64,000 nt of DNA from Bdellovibrionota bacterium (GTDB lineage Bacteria; Bdellovibrionota; Bdellovibrionia; Bdellovibrionales; Bdellovibrionaceae). The translations under genes and the position numbers were made by a program. Below the pieces are notes generated by a model. The model saw nothing but the letters and a program-made list of their open reading frames with translations, ran no database searches and had not been told where the DNA came from. The DNA is taken from the NCBI GenBank assembly GCA_963170155.1, contig CAUJGP010000033.1, positions 34,857-98,856 on the forward strand. The letters are read 5' to 3'. Below, piece after piece: positions 1 through 9,187 of the stretch (positions within the stretch are counted from its first letter, which is position 1; each line of letters begins with the position of its first letter).

Positions 1-1
1 C

Positions 2-448
2 AATATTTTAAATACCGAACACACTTGGCCTCAAAGTCGCTTTGCCAGACATTTTCCAGAAGAAGTACAGAAGTCAGATTTACATCATTTATTCCCTTCA
101 GATTCAGAGATGAATTCCAAGCGCGGTAATTTTAAATTTGCAGAGTTATCAGGAAAAACAATTCCTGTTAAGTGCTCTGCTTCTCGTTTAGCAAAAACGG
201 CTATAGGCTTCCGATTTGAACCACCATTGGAGCATAGAGGTAATGTGGCTAGAGCTCTTTTTTACTTTTCTGTTCGATATAAAATTTCTATTGATAATGA
301 TGAAGAGGTTTATCTTAGACAATGGCATCAAGAAGATCCTGTAGATCAAAATGAAAGAAATCACCACGAAATGATTTATCAAGCTCAAGGAAATAGAAAC
401 CCTTTTATAGATCAACCTGATGCGATCAATCAAATTGTTGATCTATAG
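2..448 (+). CDS. Endonuclease I family nuclease, C-terminal part (5' end outside window)
   Basis: The reading frame is open from base 2, so the gene begins before the window; the ATG at 110 is internal. The visible 148 residues carry the hallmark of the EndA/Bsn endonuclease I family: an N-terminal NTEHTWPQS motif containing the presumed catalytic histidine, then SDLHHLFPSD, and a C-terminal WHQEDPVDQNERNHH stretch followed by GNRNPFIDQP. These enzymes are secreted or periplasmic beta-beta-alpha-metal nucleases that cut DNA or RNA nonspecifically, with Mg2+ bound near the His/Asn pair. In a predatory bacterium such nucleases commonly degrade prey nucleic acid; that role is inference. The signal peptide cannot be seen because the start is missing. 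Confidence 0.9.
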   Translation, partial: NILNTEHTWPQSRFARHFPEEVQKSDLHHLFPSDSEMNSKRGNFKFAELSGKTIPVKCSASRLAKTAIGFRFEPPLEHRGNVARALFYFSVRYKISIDNDEEVYLRQWHQEDPVDQNERNHHEMIYQAQGNRNPFIDQPDAINQIVDL

Positions 449-510
449 ATACCTAAATAACGATCACATTTAAAAAATATCTATGCAATCGATGACCTTT
501 GTTATCCAAT

Positions 511-1635
511 TTAGTCATTGAAGAGAGCTTTTTTAGTCAGTTCATCTTGAGTGAATAATGGCTTTCCAGTATCTTCATCAATGGGATTTGAATTGATATA
601 GGGGTCTATTTCTTGGCGTCGGAGACGAGAAGAATCGTTTGAGTTATCGATGAGATTTTTCTTGTAAGCGTCTTTTAGGAGTGGATCTTCATAGAGACTG
701 TCACTACTATCATGATTATTTTGATTTCTTTTTAAAGAACCCATGAGAGGGATTTTGACTCCGAGATACACTACAGTATCGTTGCCTCCGGCATTTCCTA
801 AGGCTCCTGTTCCAAGGCCTAAGTTCCATGACAATGATTGAGAAGGTTGATAGCGACCGCCAACCGTGAATAACCCTGGAGGCGTAAAGTGATTATCTCC
901 AGGGGTTAATTGAGATGAAAACTCTGAATCAAGAGCCCATTTTTGGGATAATTTTATAAGCCATCCAGCGCCTAAAAACACTCGCGATCTTCCATCAATG
1001 CGAGGATAGTGTTGTTCTGGGAATTTAAACTCAGCTTGATCGTAATATGTATAGCCTAAATTAAAGGTCCATTGATTTTTATTTGTTCTGTATTCGCTGA
1101 CGAGGCGAGCTCCCGGAGCAAAGCTGGAGTTAGAAATACTAGCGCCATATCGATGGCCTGTATATCCAACACCTGTTGGTAGTGTGATTTCTGGTATGAC
1201 GGCCATGTTCCAGTAGGTGTCTGTGAGAAAGCGATATTTGAATTGAATTCTTGAATCTCCGATATGCGAAGTGCTGTGAGCTCCATATTGGGGGGCGACG
1301 TTCACTAAAGCTCCAAAGGTTTGAAATCCTAATTGCATGTTGTCACTAAGAAGCCAACTAAGCCCTAGATCAAGTGTTTGCATGGATGACACTACATTCT
1401 CTGCTTTCTTTTTTTTATCTTCGGTGAGACGAACCCAGGGAGAGTTATCCCAATGGTAATTAGTGTAAAAGAATATGCGTCCCGGTGTGCGTTTATTTGA
1501 AAATGGTTGATCACTAAGGGAGGCATCCTCTAAGCCTAAATAAGAAGAGTTTAATCCCGTGAGAAGAGGATTGATATTAATGGATTTAGCATGAGCTAAA
1601 TGACCTAATAAAAAAAAGAGAAGATACTTTTTCAT
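511..1635 (-). CDS. Putative outer-membrane beta-barrel protein
   Basis: The 374-residue product opens with a short hydrophobic signal peptide (MKKYLLFFLLGHLAHA) followed by alternating aromatic/polar strands typical of an outer-membrane barrel, for example the stretches around residues 80-150 and 200-290. The last ~80 residues (from about 300) are charged, Ser/Asp-rich and not barrel-like, so the protein probably ends in a soluble tail. It resembles the loosely defined transporter-like barrels of Proteobacteria, but I cannot assign a family or substrate. The gene is monocistronic and divergent from the exported protein at 1915; the AT-rich 280 bp between them should hold both promoters. Confidence 0.6.
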   Translation of the reverse strand: MKKYLLFFLLGHLAHAKSININPLLTGLNSSYLGLEDASLSDQPFSNKRTPGRIFFYTNYHWDNSPWVRLTEDKKKKAENVVSSMQTLDLGLSWLLSDNMQLGFQTFGALVNVAPQYGAHSTSHIGDSRIQFKYRFLTDTYWNMAVIPEITLPTGVGYTGHRYGASISNSSFAPGARLVSEYRTNKNQWTFNLGYTYYDQAEFKFPEQHYPRIDGRSRVFLGAGWLIKLSQKWALDSEFSSQLTPGDNHFTPPGLFTVGGRYQPSQSLSWNLGLGTGALGNAGGNDTVVYLGVKIPLMGSLKRNQNNHDSSDSLYEDPLLKDAYKKNLIDNSNDSSRLRRQEIDPYINSNPIDEDTGKPLFTQDELTKKALFND

Positions 1636-1914
1636 CTTTGCCTCCTAAATAACCTTTACTGCAGGAACAGTGCCATATTTCTTTGGATTCAAACTTTTTG
1701 ATTGAATCAGAATGAGACGGAGACCTTAAATTGTTAAACAGGTGTCATTTGAAAATATAATTTTTGACGGATAATACGGAAATTATTTCCACCTATTATA
1801 AATAAATATAATTTATATATTTATAATGTATCGTTTTGAGGCGTAAATTGAAAGAAAACACTGTTTTTTCTAAAAGTCAAATGTAGGTCTGAATTTTGCT
1901 TTTACTTAAAAGCA

Positions 1915-3465
1915 ATGAATAAAGTTATATTTGCTATTTTCTTTTCATTCCTTCCTTGGGTTTTAGGATTACCGGCAACGGCTAAAGCTCAATCCGGTTC
2001 TTTACGGAAGACAAGCCTTTGTCCAAAAGGACCTGTGGTGATAGACATCAACACTCAAAAAGAGTTAAGGATCCAAAAAAATCAGGAAATAAACGATTAC
2101 GAAGATTTTGAGAAAGAGGCCAAGAATCTTTTGCGTTATTCTTTTCAAAATTGCATTTTAGAGCCAAATCAAATTCAAATTCGTTTGAAAACGAATAAAC
2201 GACTTGGTGAATGCTCTCAAGAGGTGCATGGCCCAGAAGGATTACCAATCAGCGTAACGGGCTTTCCTAAGTTTGAGCAATTCCTTTCAAAATATGCCAA
2301 TCCTGTTCTTGAGCGAGGGGAGTCGTGTTTGAAGCCATGGTTTAATTATCAGCCCGTTAAAAAAATAAATAAGCCATACAATTTAGATAAAAATTATAAT
2401 TCAGTCGAAGACTTCATACATTCAGCTGAGCGACCATCGAAACCCTCACCGATTCCTTTCAGAAAGCCAGAAGCAAAATCACAATCACAATCACAAGATG
2501 TTAGATTAGGAACAATAAAGACTTCCAATCAATCACTAACAGAGGGAAGCTCTTGTAACGATTGTAATGATGAGGTGGCTGGATCTTCCGATGTCATTCA
2601 GAATTTGATTCGTCAGGTGAAAGAGATAGATAAGAATATTCAAGCTCCTGTAAGGTGTGAACCGCAAGGGTATAAACAAGGAATGTCCGAAGAGAGAGTC
2701 GATGAGTTTGTTCGACAAGGACGAATGGATGAATTAATTCAAAGATATTCCGAACATTCTCAAGGAGCCATGGCCAGAGCTTTTCTAGCTGTTGTTAAGC
2801 CAGGAAAAGAGGCTAAGGCAACAAACCTTTTAGCTAAATATAAAAACTTTCAACATATCCCATCTCAGGAATTAAAGGGGTTGTTTCATACAGGATCGCT
2901 GGGCAAATGTTATTCTTTCATCAAGGCTGCTTTAAGCGGAGATTATTCAATTATAGGAAAAAGAGGTTTAAGGTTTAATGGTAGTTTACTTAAAAATCAG
3001 TGCAGCATTAGCAATCATACTAAAGGAGATTTAGCTCAAAATCATGGGGGATGGCTTCATGACTACAAAGATATAAGCTACAGTTCTCTTGCTGCTGGAA
3101 ATGCTGGCTCTGAGTTAGAAAAAAGAGGATTTATCAATATTTTGGATGAAAAATATGGTGTAGCAAAAAGGTATTTGAGAAAAGACAAAACGGGGCGCAT
3201 CGATGAAAAATCTTTACCTGAAGGGGCAGTCATTATTTATCATTGCAATGATCGAACTAAAGATATCAAGCATAATTATAATAATTTTACGAATTTTTAT
3301 AAAGGTGGTTCAGCGGCAGGTATTGGTGGTAAGAATTGTGGATATGGCGATATCGCCTTTAAGGCTGGGAATGGATTTTTAAGAGATTTTTATAGTGAAA
3401 CTGCGGTTTCTGATTCTGGTAGGCGAGTTGTTATTGGCGCTTACATTAAACCAACAGAGGAGTAA
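1915..3465 (+). CDS. Exported protein with possible cysteine-peptidase-like C-terminal domain
   Basis: The 516-residue product has a clear signal peptide (hydrophobic core to about residue 25, ending ATAKAQ). The middle is low-complexity and Ser/Gln/Lys-rich, with a short SQSQSQ run encoded by a 6-bp microsatellite near 2478. It also has an SCNDCND motif near residue 212. The last ~190 residues look like a compact enzyme domain: a Cys in GKCYSFIKAAL (about residue 338), a long Gly/Asn-rich middle, LPEGAVIIYHCND, and a closing YGDIAFKAGNGFL segment. This layout recalls CHAP/NlpC-type amidases, but the position where those families have a catalytic His (G-H-x-E/x) reads G-D here. The family assignment is tentative. 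The next gene starts 3 bases after the stop. Confidence 0.5.
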   Translation: MNKVIFAIFFSFLPWVLGLPATAKAQSGSLRKTSLCPKGPVVIDINTQKELRIQKNQEINDYEDFEKEAKNLLRYSFQNCILEPNQIQIRLKTNKRLGECSQEVHGPEGLPISVTGFPKFEQFLSKYANPVLERGESCLKPWFNYQPVKKINKPYNLDKNYNSVEDFIHSAERPSKPSPIPFRKPEAKSQSQSQDVRLGTIKTSNQSLTEGSSCNDCNDEVAGSSDVIQNLIRQVKEIDKNIQAPVRCEPQGYKQGMSEERVDEFVRQGRMDELIQRYSEHSQGAMARAFLAVVKPGKEAKATNLLAKYKNFQHIPSQELKGLFHTGSLGKCYSFIKAALSGDYSIIGKRGLRFNGSLLKNQCSISNHTKGDLAQNHGGWLHDYKDISYSSLAAGNAGSELEKRGFINILDEKYGVAKRYLRKDKTGRIDEKSLPEGAVIIYHCNDRTKDIKHNYNNFTNFYKGGSAAGIGGKNCGYGDIAFKAGNGFLRDFYSETAVSDSGRRVVIGAYIKPTEE

Positions 3466-3468
3466 TAT

Positions 3469-3939
3469 ATGAAGTTGAGAAATAAAATTATTATTTTAGT
3501 TAATGGACTGTTACTGATTATTTGCAGCGTTGGTTATTCAAGAATAAATGATAAAAATCATAATTTTGTTTGCATAAAAAGTGCTGCAATCCAAGATAAT
3601 AAAAATAGAAGTGAGTACTATAAAAAACTAGATGATGAATTGGATAGGGATAAAAATGCCATCATTGAGCAGTTACAGAAAAAAAATAATATTACTCAGA
3701 TCGATTTTTTTAATTACATGAAAAAAATCGTTTGTATCTTTGATCATGATGGCATGCTTGACCATGCTGAGAATCTTTACGATATAAGAAACCAAATGCT
3801 TATTCAAGCTTCGGCCTTTAAATCAAGAAAAAGCTATGAACTTGCTTTTGGCCAACTCGATACGGAGAGTAAAGTTCTTCTCGGAGAGTGCTTTGAAGCA
3901 ATCAAAGAGATGAAAGAGGATCCAAGCTTTACAAATTAA
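3469..3939 (+). CDS. Small exported or membrane-anchored hypothetical protein
   Basis: This 156-residue product starts with a Lys/Arg n-region and a hydrophobic stretch (IIILVNGLLLIICSVG), which is a signal peptide or single anchor. The rest is charged and predicted mostly helical, with no motif I recognise. It lies 3 bases downstream of the exported protein at 1915 and is followed by a hairpin terminator at 4043, so the two genes very likely form one transcript. Base composition is very AT-rich. Function unknown. Confidence 0.55.
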   Translation: MKLRNKIIILVNGLLLIICSVGYSRINDKNHNFVCIKSAAIQDNKNRSEYYKKLDDELDRDKNAIIEQLQKKNNITQIDFFNYMKKIVCIFDHDGMLDHAENLYDIRNQMLIQASAFKSRKSYELAFGQLDTESKVLLGECFEAIKEMKEDPSFTN

Positions 3940-4042
3940 TAATATTTAATTCTTTATTAGTTACTATAATTAATATAAGGACAAAAGAAGCGCTAGGTAT
4001 AGAAATTAGAAATACAAAAAGAAACAGCATCTTAGGTCTTAA

Positions 4043-4075
4043 AAAGGGTGGCGAAAATCCGTCACCCTTTATTTT
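4043..4075 (+). terminator. Rho-independent terminator candidate
   Basis: An 8-bp perfect stem (AAAGGGTG at 4043-4050 pairing with CACCCTTT at 4063-4070) runs into a T-rich tail (TTTATTTT). It sits ~100 bases after the stop of the gene at 3469 and just before the insertion-sequence remnants, so it probably ends the 1915-3939 transcript. Confidence 0.65.
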
Positions 4076-4427
4076 AAAAGAATTTTAGGAGAGTTAAATT
4101 GCAGTAGTTAGAAATTGAGTTGACAGTTGCTTTCTTGGTGAGCAGCTTTAATATTAATATAAAATAGTTTGTTACCTTTTTTCCTTTTCTTTTTAACTTT
4201 TGTAAGTGCCCTTCGTCCTCAAGTTCTTTGGGTGCTTCAAATGAGTTAAAGTGATTCGGACGATCCTCAATAATTGTTTCACAATTATTCGAGGTCTCAT
4301 TTTTAATTACGTATTTATCATATAACTCGTAACCCTTTAATAGGGTTTCTCTTGGCGTCTTTCCTTTACAGTATTTTCCTTGATTCGTTCGCTCATTATT
4401 ATAGTAATCCATGTATCGATGTTGCAC
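4074..4427 (-). pseudogene. IS481-type transposase, C-terminal remnant
   Basis: Only the end of a transposase is left. The first ~45 residues (4290-4427) read YMDYYNNERTNQGK then KGKTPRETLLKG, the usual C-terminal signature of the IS481/integrase-core transposases that follows the catalytic Glu. The DDE domain itself is missing. The remaining ~70 residues do not resemble the family and may be read-through into unrelated sequence. The upstream end is cut exactly where an IS66-type transposase fragment begins on the other strand (about 4418), so one element was broken by insertion or deletion involving the other. Confidence 0.6.
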
Positions 4428-5392
4428 TCTCTAAATACTGTGATTTAATTCCTATGAATCGTTATGCGGCGATGGCAGGCCGATCTGGCTTAATCGATTT
4501 GCCACCCCACAGTCTTATTGATTCGACTCATTATTTTGCAGAATTTGTGATGGGAGTTTATCAAAAAATTAAAGACAAGGTTTTTTCTAGTCGCGTATTA
4601 CATGCTGATGAAACTCCGCACCGGATGTTGGAGGGAGATGAGAGCAAGACTTGGCAACTGTGGGGATTTTCCACCAGTGATGCCTGTTATTTTGAGTGTC
4701 ACGATACGAGATCGGGAAATGTGGTCAGCGATGTTTTAATTAATTCTAAATGCGAGATTTTAATTAGTGATGCTTATTCTGGCTACAGTAAAGCTACTCG
4801 TGTCTCTAATGAAGTTCGAATGCGAGAGAATAAACCATTAATTAGAAATGGGTACTGCAATGCTCATGCTAGGAGATATTTTTTTAAAGCCAATAAAAAA
4901 CACACTACCCATGCTTTATTTTACTTATCCAAGTTCCAAAAAATATATCGAATAGAAAAAGAAGCCAAAGGCAAATCCCCTTCTGAAGTTCTTAAATTAA
5001 GAGAGCAGATAAAACCTCACTTTGAGGAAATGAAAGTACAAGCTGAGAAAGAAGTAAATCTTTATCCTGAAAAACATCAATTTACTCAAGCGATAAATTA
5101 TTTTATTAATAACTACGATGGTCTCACTCTTTTTATTGCTGATGCTGAGGTGGCCATCGACAATAATCAACAAGAAAGGCTTCTACGAAGTCACGTTATT
5201 GGGAGAAAAACCTGGTATGGCACCCATTCCAAAAAAGGGGCTGAAACTGCAGCTATATTTTTTACGATTGTTGAGTCTTGTAAACTCATCGGTGTTAATC
5301 CGAGAAAATATTTTAAAGATCTAGTCCAAGATCTACTCGATGATAAAAATCCGTATACTCCAAATGAATACAAAGGCTTAGTTAAAAGCTGA
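4418..5392 (+). pseudogene. IS66-family transposase (TnpC), 5'-truncated
   Basis: The frame encodes ~325 residues of the C-terminal two thirds of an IS66 TnpC transposase: SKYCDLIPMNRY, then LHADETPHRM with the first catalytic Asp, ISDAYSGYSKA with the second, YCNAHARRYF, and NNQQERLLRSHVIGRKTW with the catalytic Glu. Family members are usually around 500 residues and start with a zinc-binding region that is absent here. The open frame can be extended left to 4352, but those residues are antisense to the IS481 remnant. The companion genes tnpA and tnpB are also absent, so the element should be immobile. The remaining frame has no internal stop, which suggests recent decay. Confidence 0.8.
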
Positions 5393-5420
5393 CGGGTTAC
5401 CACGATGATGTACATTAATT

Positions 5421-8400
5421 TTAACGGCGAGACCACGCGCGAAGATTTTCTAGAGCATCCTTTTCAGGATAAGTCATATCCTTCCAAGATCGTCCGGTTA
5501 ATTGTTGATAGGATTCTATTACCGATTCTACCAGACGTTGCTTGAGAAGTGGATCCATCTTCAAAGAGCTCATCAAAGTTTCAAGTTGAGTCAAATTAAG
5601 GGCCTCTTCTAGGCCTGGAAGCTTGCTCACGTCGCCTTGGGTTGTTTGTATTTGAGAAAGGGCGCGATCTATTTGGGATGGATCTCCCTTTTGTCTTGGA
5701 TCCACACTGATATTTTCTAGGAGTCGATTGATTTCAGCAATCATGGTGCCTGAAATTCTTTGCGTGGTAGCAAAAGCTTGAGGATCATATTCCGCAGTCA
5801 CCTCTCCGACCGCTTTCATCATTTGAGTATCCATTTTTCTAAAGGTGGGTTTACCAGAAGCAAGCTTATCGTTTTGAGCCAGGGTCTTGAGTGTTTCGTT
5901 GACTTGATCACCGATATTAACAAAATTCATATTGATCTGAACTGCTTTGGGAATAGATCGTCGTTTCACTTCTAACTGCTCCATGTTGATCATTGAGCCT
6001 CCGTCCGTAAAGAGAACCATATTGGCTTTTTGGAAAAGCTTCTCACGACCTTGAGTGGATTTATTTTGATAGCTTGTGCTGATAATATCATAAAAATTTT
6101 CCACCGCTTTTTGAATATTAGTGCCACCCGAGATTTCAGTGCGCATACTCATGCGACGTGATAGAAAGTTTTGAGCATCTTCGCGGGAGGCAATATGTAC
6201 TCCTTGGAGAAGATTATCATTGAATGGGATCAGGTAAATTTCGTGCGTGGGTCTACCGATCGCATCGGTTTCACTCAAAGCCTTATCCACAAAGGCCATA
6301 ACCAGGGCATCTTGACTCTCGATGGGACGGTTCTTCATTGATCCTGAAATATCGTAATAAATAACCGAAACTTTTCTCTCTAAAGGATTTTTAGGATTGC
6401 TCACGCGTCTAGTTTCAAGACTTCCAATAGCGAACTGTCTCCCCTGTAAGGTGGGAGCAAACATGTGCTCCCCCGGACGTAGGGTCCAAAGCATTTTGGC
6501 AAAATCAAGCGGGCTTCTAGTGATGATCAAATCTTGGCGAGGTTTCGGCACCAGGCTTCTATTTAGGGTGGGTTCATCCTTCCACTGGGGCTCGGGAGTG
6601 GAATTCAAAGTCATATCCACAAAGTCACTTACCGCTCCCATTTGCAAGAGGGGTTTAAGTTTTCCATTTACCATGTCTTGAGCCAGCCTGATGTTCGCAT
6701 CACTTCCCAGTTGGTCATAATCTTTACCGTACTGCTTCGATAACCAGTTTTTTGAGATATTTCCAGGTAAGCTCTGGAGTAACTCTTGAACGGCATCGTA
6801 CTCCTTTGAATTCTCGTGTTTGATTTGGTCCAGGTTTCGAATGATTCCTTCTATGGAATGGAGTGCTTCGGTTTCTTTTTTTGTTAAGCTTCGATGTTCA
6901 CTCAGTGCTAAGAGGAGTCTTTGCACCATCATCAGTTTTTGTTTAGCTTCTCTTAAGTTGTTTTGACTAAATTCAACACGAATATCAGAAAGGAATGTTT
7001 GTAATCCACTAAATTTTGCAAATCTTGCGTCATTGATAAGAATGAATATTTTTCCTCTCGATCTTTCAACTGCATTTTCCCAATTGGAATTTTCATTTAA
7101 TGTCTCTAACACCGAGTTAGATTCGTTTTGAAAGGGAGTTTTGTGACCCTCATGGATCAAATGCTCTAGGAGCATCAGCTCATTGCGCTTCAGGACGCGG
7201 TCGATGAGACCCAGGTTTTGCTCACCCTTACGTCTTTGAGTTGATTTAGCATTAATAAGATCATCAATTCTCTTCGACCCGGGTGCCCCTTCACCCTCTT
7301 GCTCGCCTTCTTTTTTATTCTTTCCATCATCACTAGCTTTACCTTCGTTCTCTTTGTCTTTTGGGTCTTTGTCCTCTTTTTTGCTGTTGTCCTTTTCACC
7401 GTCTTTGACTCCATCTTTATCAGAATCTTTTTTCTCCGCTCCTTTGCCTTCACCTTTTGAGGGCTGAGTTTTATCTTTAGGGGGTTGCTTCTGACCTGAC
7501 GGAGTCGGTTTAGGCTCTTCACGTTCTACGTCAGTAGGAGAGGACTGACTCTCAGGGGTGTTATTTTTGGGAGTCATATCAAAAGGCACCCACTGCTTTC
7601 CCTCAAAGACTTCGATCCAAGCATGAGCAGGATCTGCCGATTTGACGACGTGAAGCTTTTCTTGATTAACCGTTTTGATTCCGGCTGAAGTTCTTCCTCC
7701 CGCAATCCTCACTGGTAAATTTAAAACATCTCTTAGTAATAAGCCACCAATCCACGCGGCCCCATCACAGTTGAAAGCTCCGACCTGGGCCATAGCCATG
7801 GGCTTTGGCATTGTCGTTAAAAGTTGATTAAACTTTTGATCTATCTTCGTAAGCTCTCCCTCACTGATTTTATCTCCCTTAGAATAATACAAAAACCCAC
7901 CTTCTTCAGAAAGATACTTCTCTAACCGAGAAGCCGCCTCCATTGGTGGAAGCCCTTTGAGGCTTTGAGTAAAGAGAAGTAAATGCTGGGGCCAGAGGCC
8001 GAGCTCTTGAGCGCTTACAGCTCTAGGTGGTACAGGTAGTGCGGATTCACTTTGAATCTTTACCAGTCCCAAGGAGACGGGATTCTTTGAAGAGACTTGA
8101 ACCTTAAACTCCCCCGGACCTACTTCCACAATGCGGTGATCCGCGTATTTTCCAGGAATAAGGGTGTATCCGTAGGGAACTGGTACATCAACACTGGTTT
8201 CACCGAGAGGATTAATGATCAGTTTTTTAGTCACTTGAGTTTCGGCTTGAAGTGACTCTCGCCCTACGGGAGTCGAGGACCAATCCTTCAGATTAAACTG
8301 ATCGTAAATTTTTTGGCGCAATAGACGCTTAAAGACATTGACGTCAGTGAGAACGAGATCGACGTTTTTTTTCTTACCCTTGCCATCATTAGCCAAGTCT

Positions 8401-9080
8401 TTATTCTCTGGCTTATATTTATCTTGAGTTTTGTTCCACTCAGGGTCTTCTTCTTTTTCGTCTTGTTCTTGGTCTTTCTTTTTCTCTTTTTCCTTTTCTT
8501 CTTCTTTCTTTTTCTGCTCTTCTTTTTGAATATCCTCTTTGGTTTTCGGAAACTCCACTCTGGTTTCTATCGTGGATATCAGACGAAGAGCCTCAAGAGC
8601 TGCAAAAACTTGAAGATCGGAGTTCGGTTTTTTACTAATAGTGATCAGTTGATTTACGACGGTTCTCTTGATTCGAATAAATTCAGCATGACTTAAGATG
8701 CGTCCTTGATCCATAGATCCAAGTAAATTCATTAGGTCTTTTAATACTGGAAGCTCATAAGACATACGCTTATAAACTTCACCAATACGATCTGGGTTCT
8801 GACCTACTGATTCAAGGGGATGCTCTAAATGAGAGACATTTTTTTGCAGCCTCTGTCTAATCTTTAGCCATAATTGTGGACGTGGAGAGAGATCCGATTT
8901 TTTATAAAGCTCCCTCCATTGTTCGACAAATGTAGGCTCAGTTTTATACAAACTCGAAAATATTTCCGCGCACTTAGGCGTTGATGCGACGACTTCGATG
9001 GAGATCGAACTCATCGCACAGATAAAGAAAAAGAGTGTAATAAAAAAGCGCCATTTCAACATGAGAATAGATTTGAGCAA
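5421..9080 (-). CDS. Exported transglutaminase-like / von Willebrand A protein
   Basis: This is a 1219-residue protein. Residues 1-32 form a signal peptide, and the mature protein begins near TPKCAEIFSSLYK. A Lys/Glu-rich linker spans about 185-240. A transglutaminase core follows, with Cys in FNCDGAA (~436), His in PAHAWIEVF (~485) and Asp in PFDMTP (~500), a complete catalytic triad. After a second charged linker (~505-600) and a helical region comes a vWA domain with a full MIDAS: DISGSM (~910), GGTNI (~984) and FTDGGS (~1026). vWA proteins of this type usually pair with MoxR AAA+ ATPases, and such an ATPase is encoded divergently 107 bases away. The linkers, size and export signal are unusual. 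I infer a two-component machine with the neighbour; the substrate is unknown. Confidence 0.85.
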   Translation of the reverse strand: MLKSILMLKWRFFITLFFFICAMSSISIEVVASTPKCAEIFSSLYKTEPTFVEQWRELYKKSDLSPRPQLWLKIRQRLQKNVSHLEHPLESVGQNPDRIGEVYKRMSYELPVLKDLMNLLGSMDQGRILSHAEFIRIKRTVVNQLITISKKPNSDLQVFAALEALRLISTIETRVEFPKTKEDIQKEEQKKKEEEKEKEKKKDQEQDEKEEDPEWNKTQDKYKPENKDLANDGKGKKKNVDLVLTDVNVFKRLLRQKIYDQFNLKDWSSTPVGRESLQAETQVTKKLIINPLGETSVDVPVPYGYTLIPGKYADHRIVEVGPGEFKVQVSSKNPVSLGLVKIQSESALPVPPRAVSAQELGLWPQHLLLFTQSLKGLPPMEAASRLEKYLSEEGGFLYYSKGDKISEGELTKIDQKFNQLLTTMPKPMAMAQVGAFNCDGAAWIGGLLLRDVLNLPVRIAGGRTSAGIKTVNQEKLHVVKSADPAHAWIEVFEGKQWVPFDMTPKNNTPESQSSPTDVEREEPKPTPSGQKQPPKDKTQPSKGEGKGAEKKDSDKDGVKDGEKDNSKKEDKDPKDKENEGKASDDGKNKKEGEQEGEGAPGSKRIDDLINAKSTQRRKGEQNLGLIDRVLKRNELMLLEHLIHEGHKTPFQNESNSVLETLNENSNWENAVERSRGKIFILINDARFAKFSGLQTFLSDIRVEFSQNNLREAKQKLMMVQRLLLALSEHRSLTKKETEALHSIEGIIRNLDQIKHENSKEYDAVQELLQSLPGNISKNWLSKQYGKDYDQLGSDANIRLAQDMVNGKLKPLLQMGAVSDFVDMTLNSTPEPQWKDEPTLNRSLVPKPRQDLIITRSPLDFAKMLWTLRPGEHMFAPTLQGRQFAIGSLETRRVSNPKNPLERKVSVIYYDISGSMKNRPIESQDALVMAFVDKALSETDAIGRPTHEIYLIPFNDNLLQGVHIASREDAQNFLSRRMSMRTEISGGTNIQKAVENFYDIISTSYQNKSTQGREKLFQKANMVLFTDGGSMINMEQLEVKRRSIPKAVQINMNFVNIGDQVNETLKTLAQNDKLASGKPTFRKMDTQMMKAVGEVTAEYDPQAFATTQRISGTMIAEINRLLENISVDPRQKGDPSQIDRALSQIQTTQGDVSKLPGLEEALNLTQLETLMSSLKMDPLLKQRLVESVIESYQQLTGRSWKDMTYPEKDALENLRAWSRR

Positions 9081-9187
9081 TGTTCATACCATAAAAAATT
9101 AGGATCTTGATTTCGCATTAATAAATGGGTCAGCACGTATGGCACGCTTATTGAATATACTACAGATTTACTTTCAAAGGACTATTT

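Noticed and set aside
4352..4417. N-terminal extension of the IS66 transposase frame
   Set aside because: These codons are antisense to the IS481 remnant and have no similarity to IS66 N-termini.
8424..8696. Plus-strand frame with a Phe/Leu-rich, membrane-like product
   Set aside because: It is the antisense shadow of the Lys/Glu-rich linker in the transglutaminase-vWA gene.
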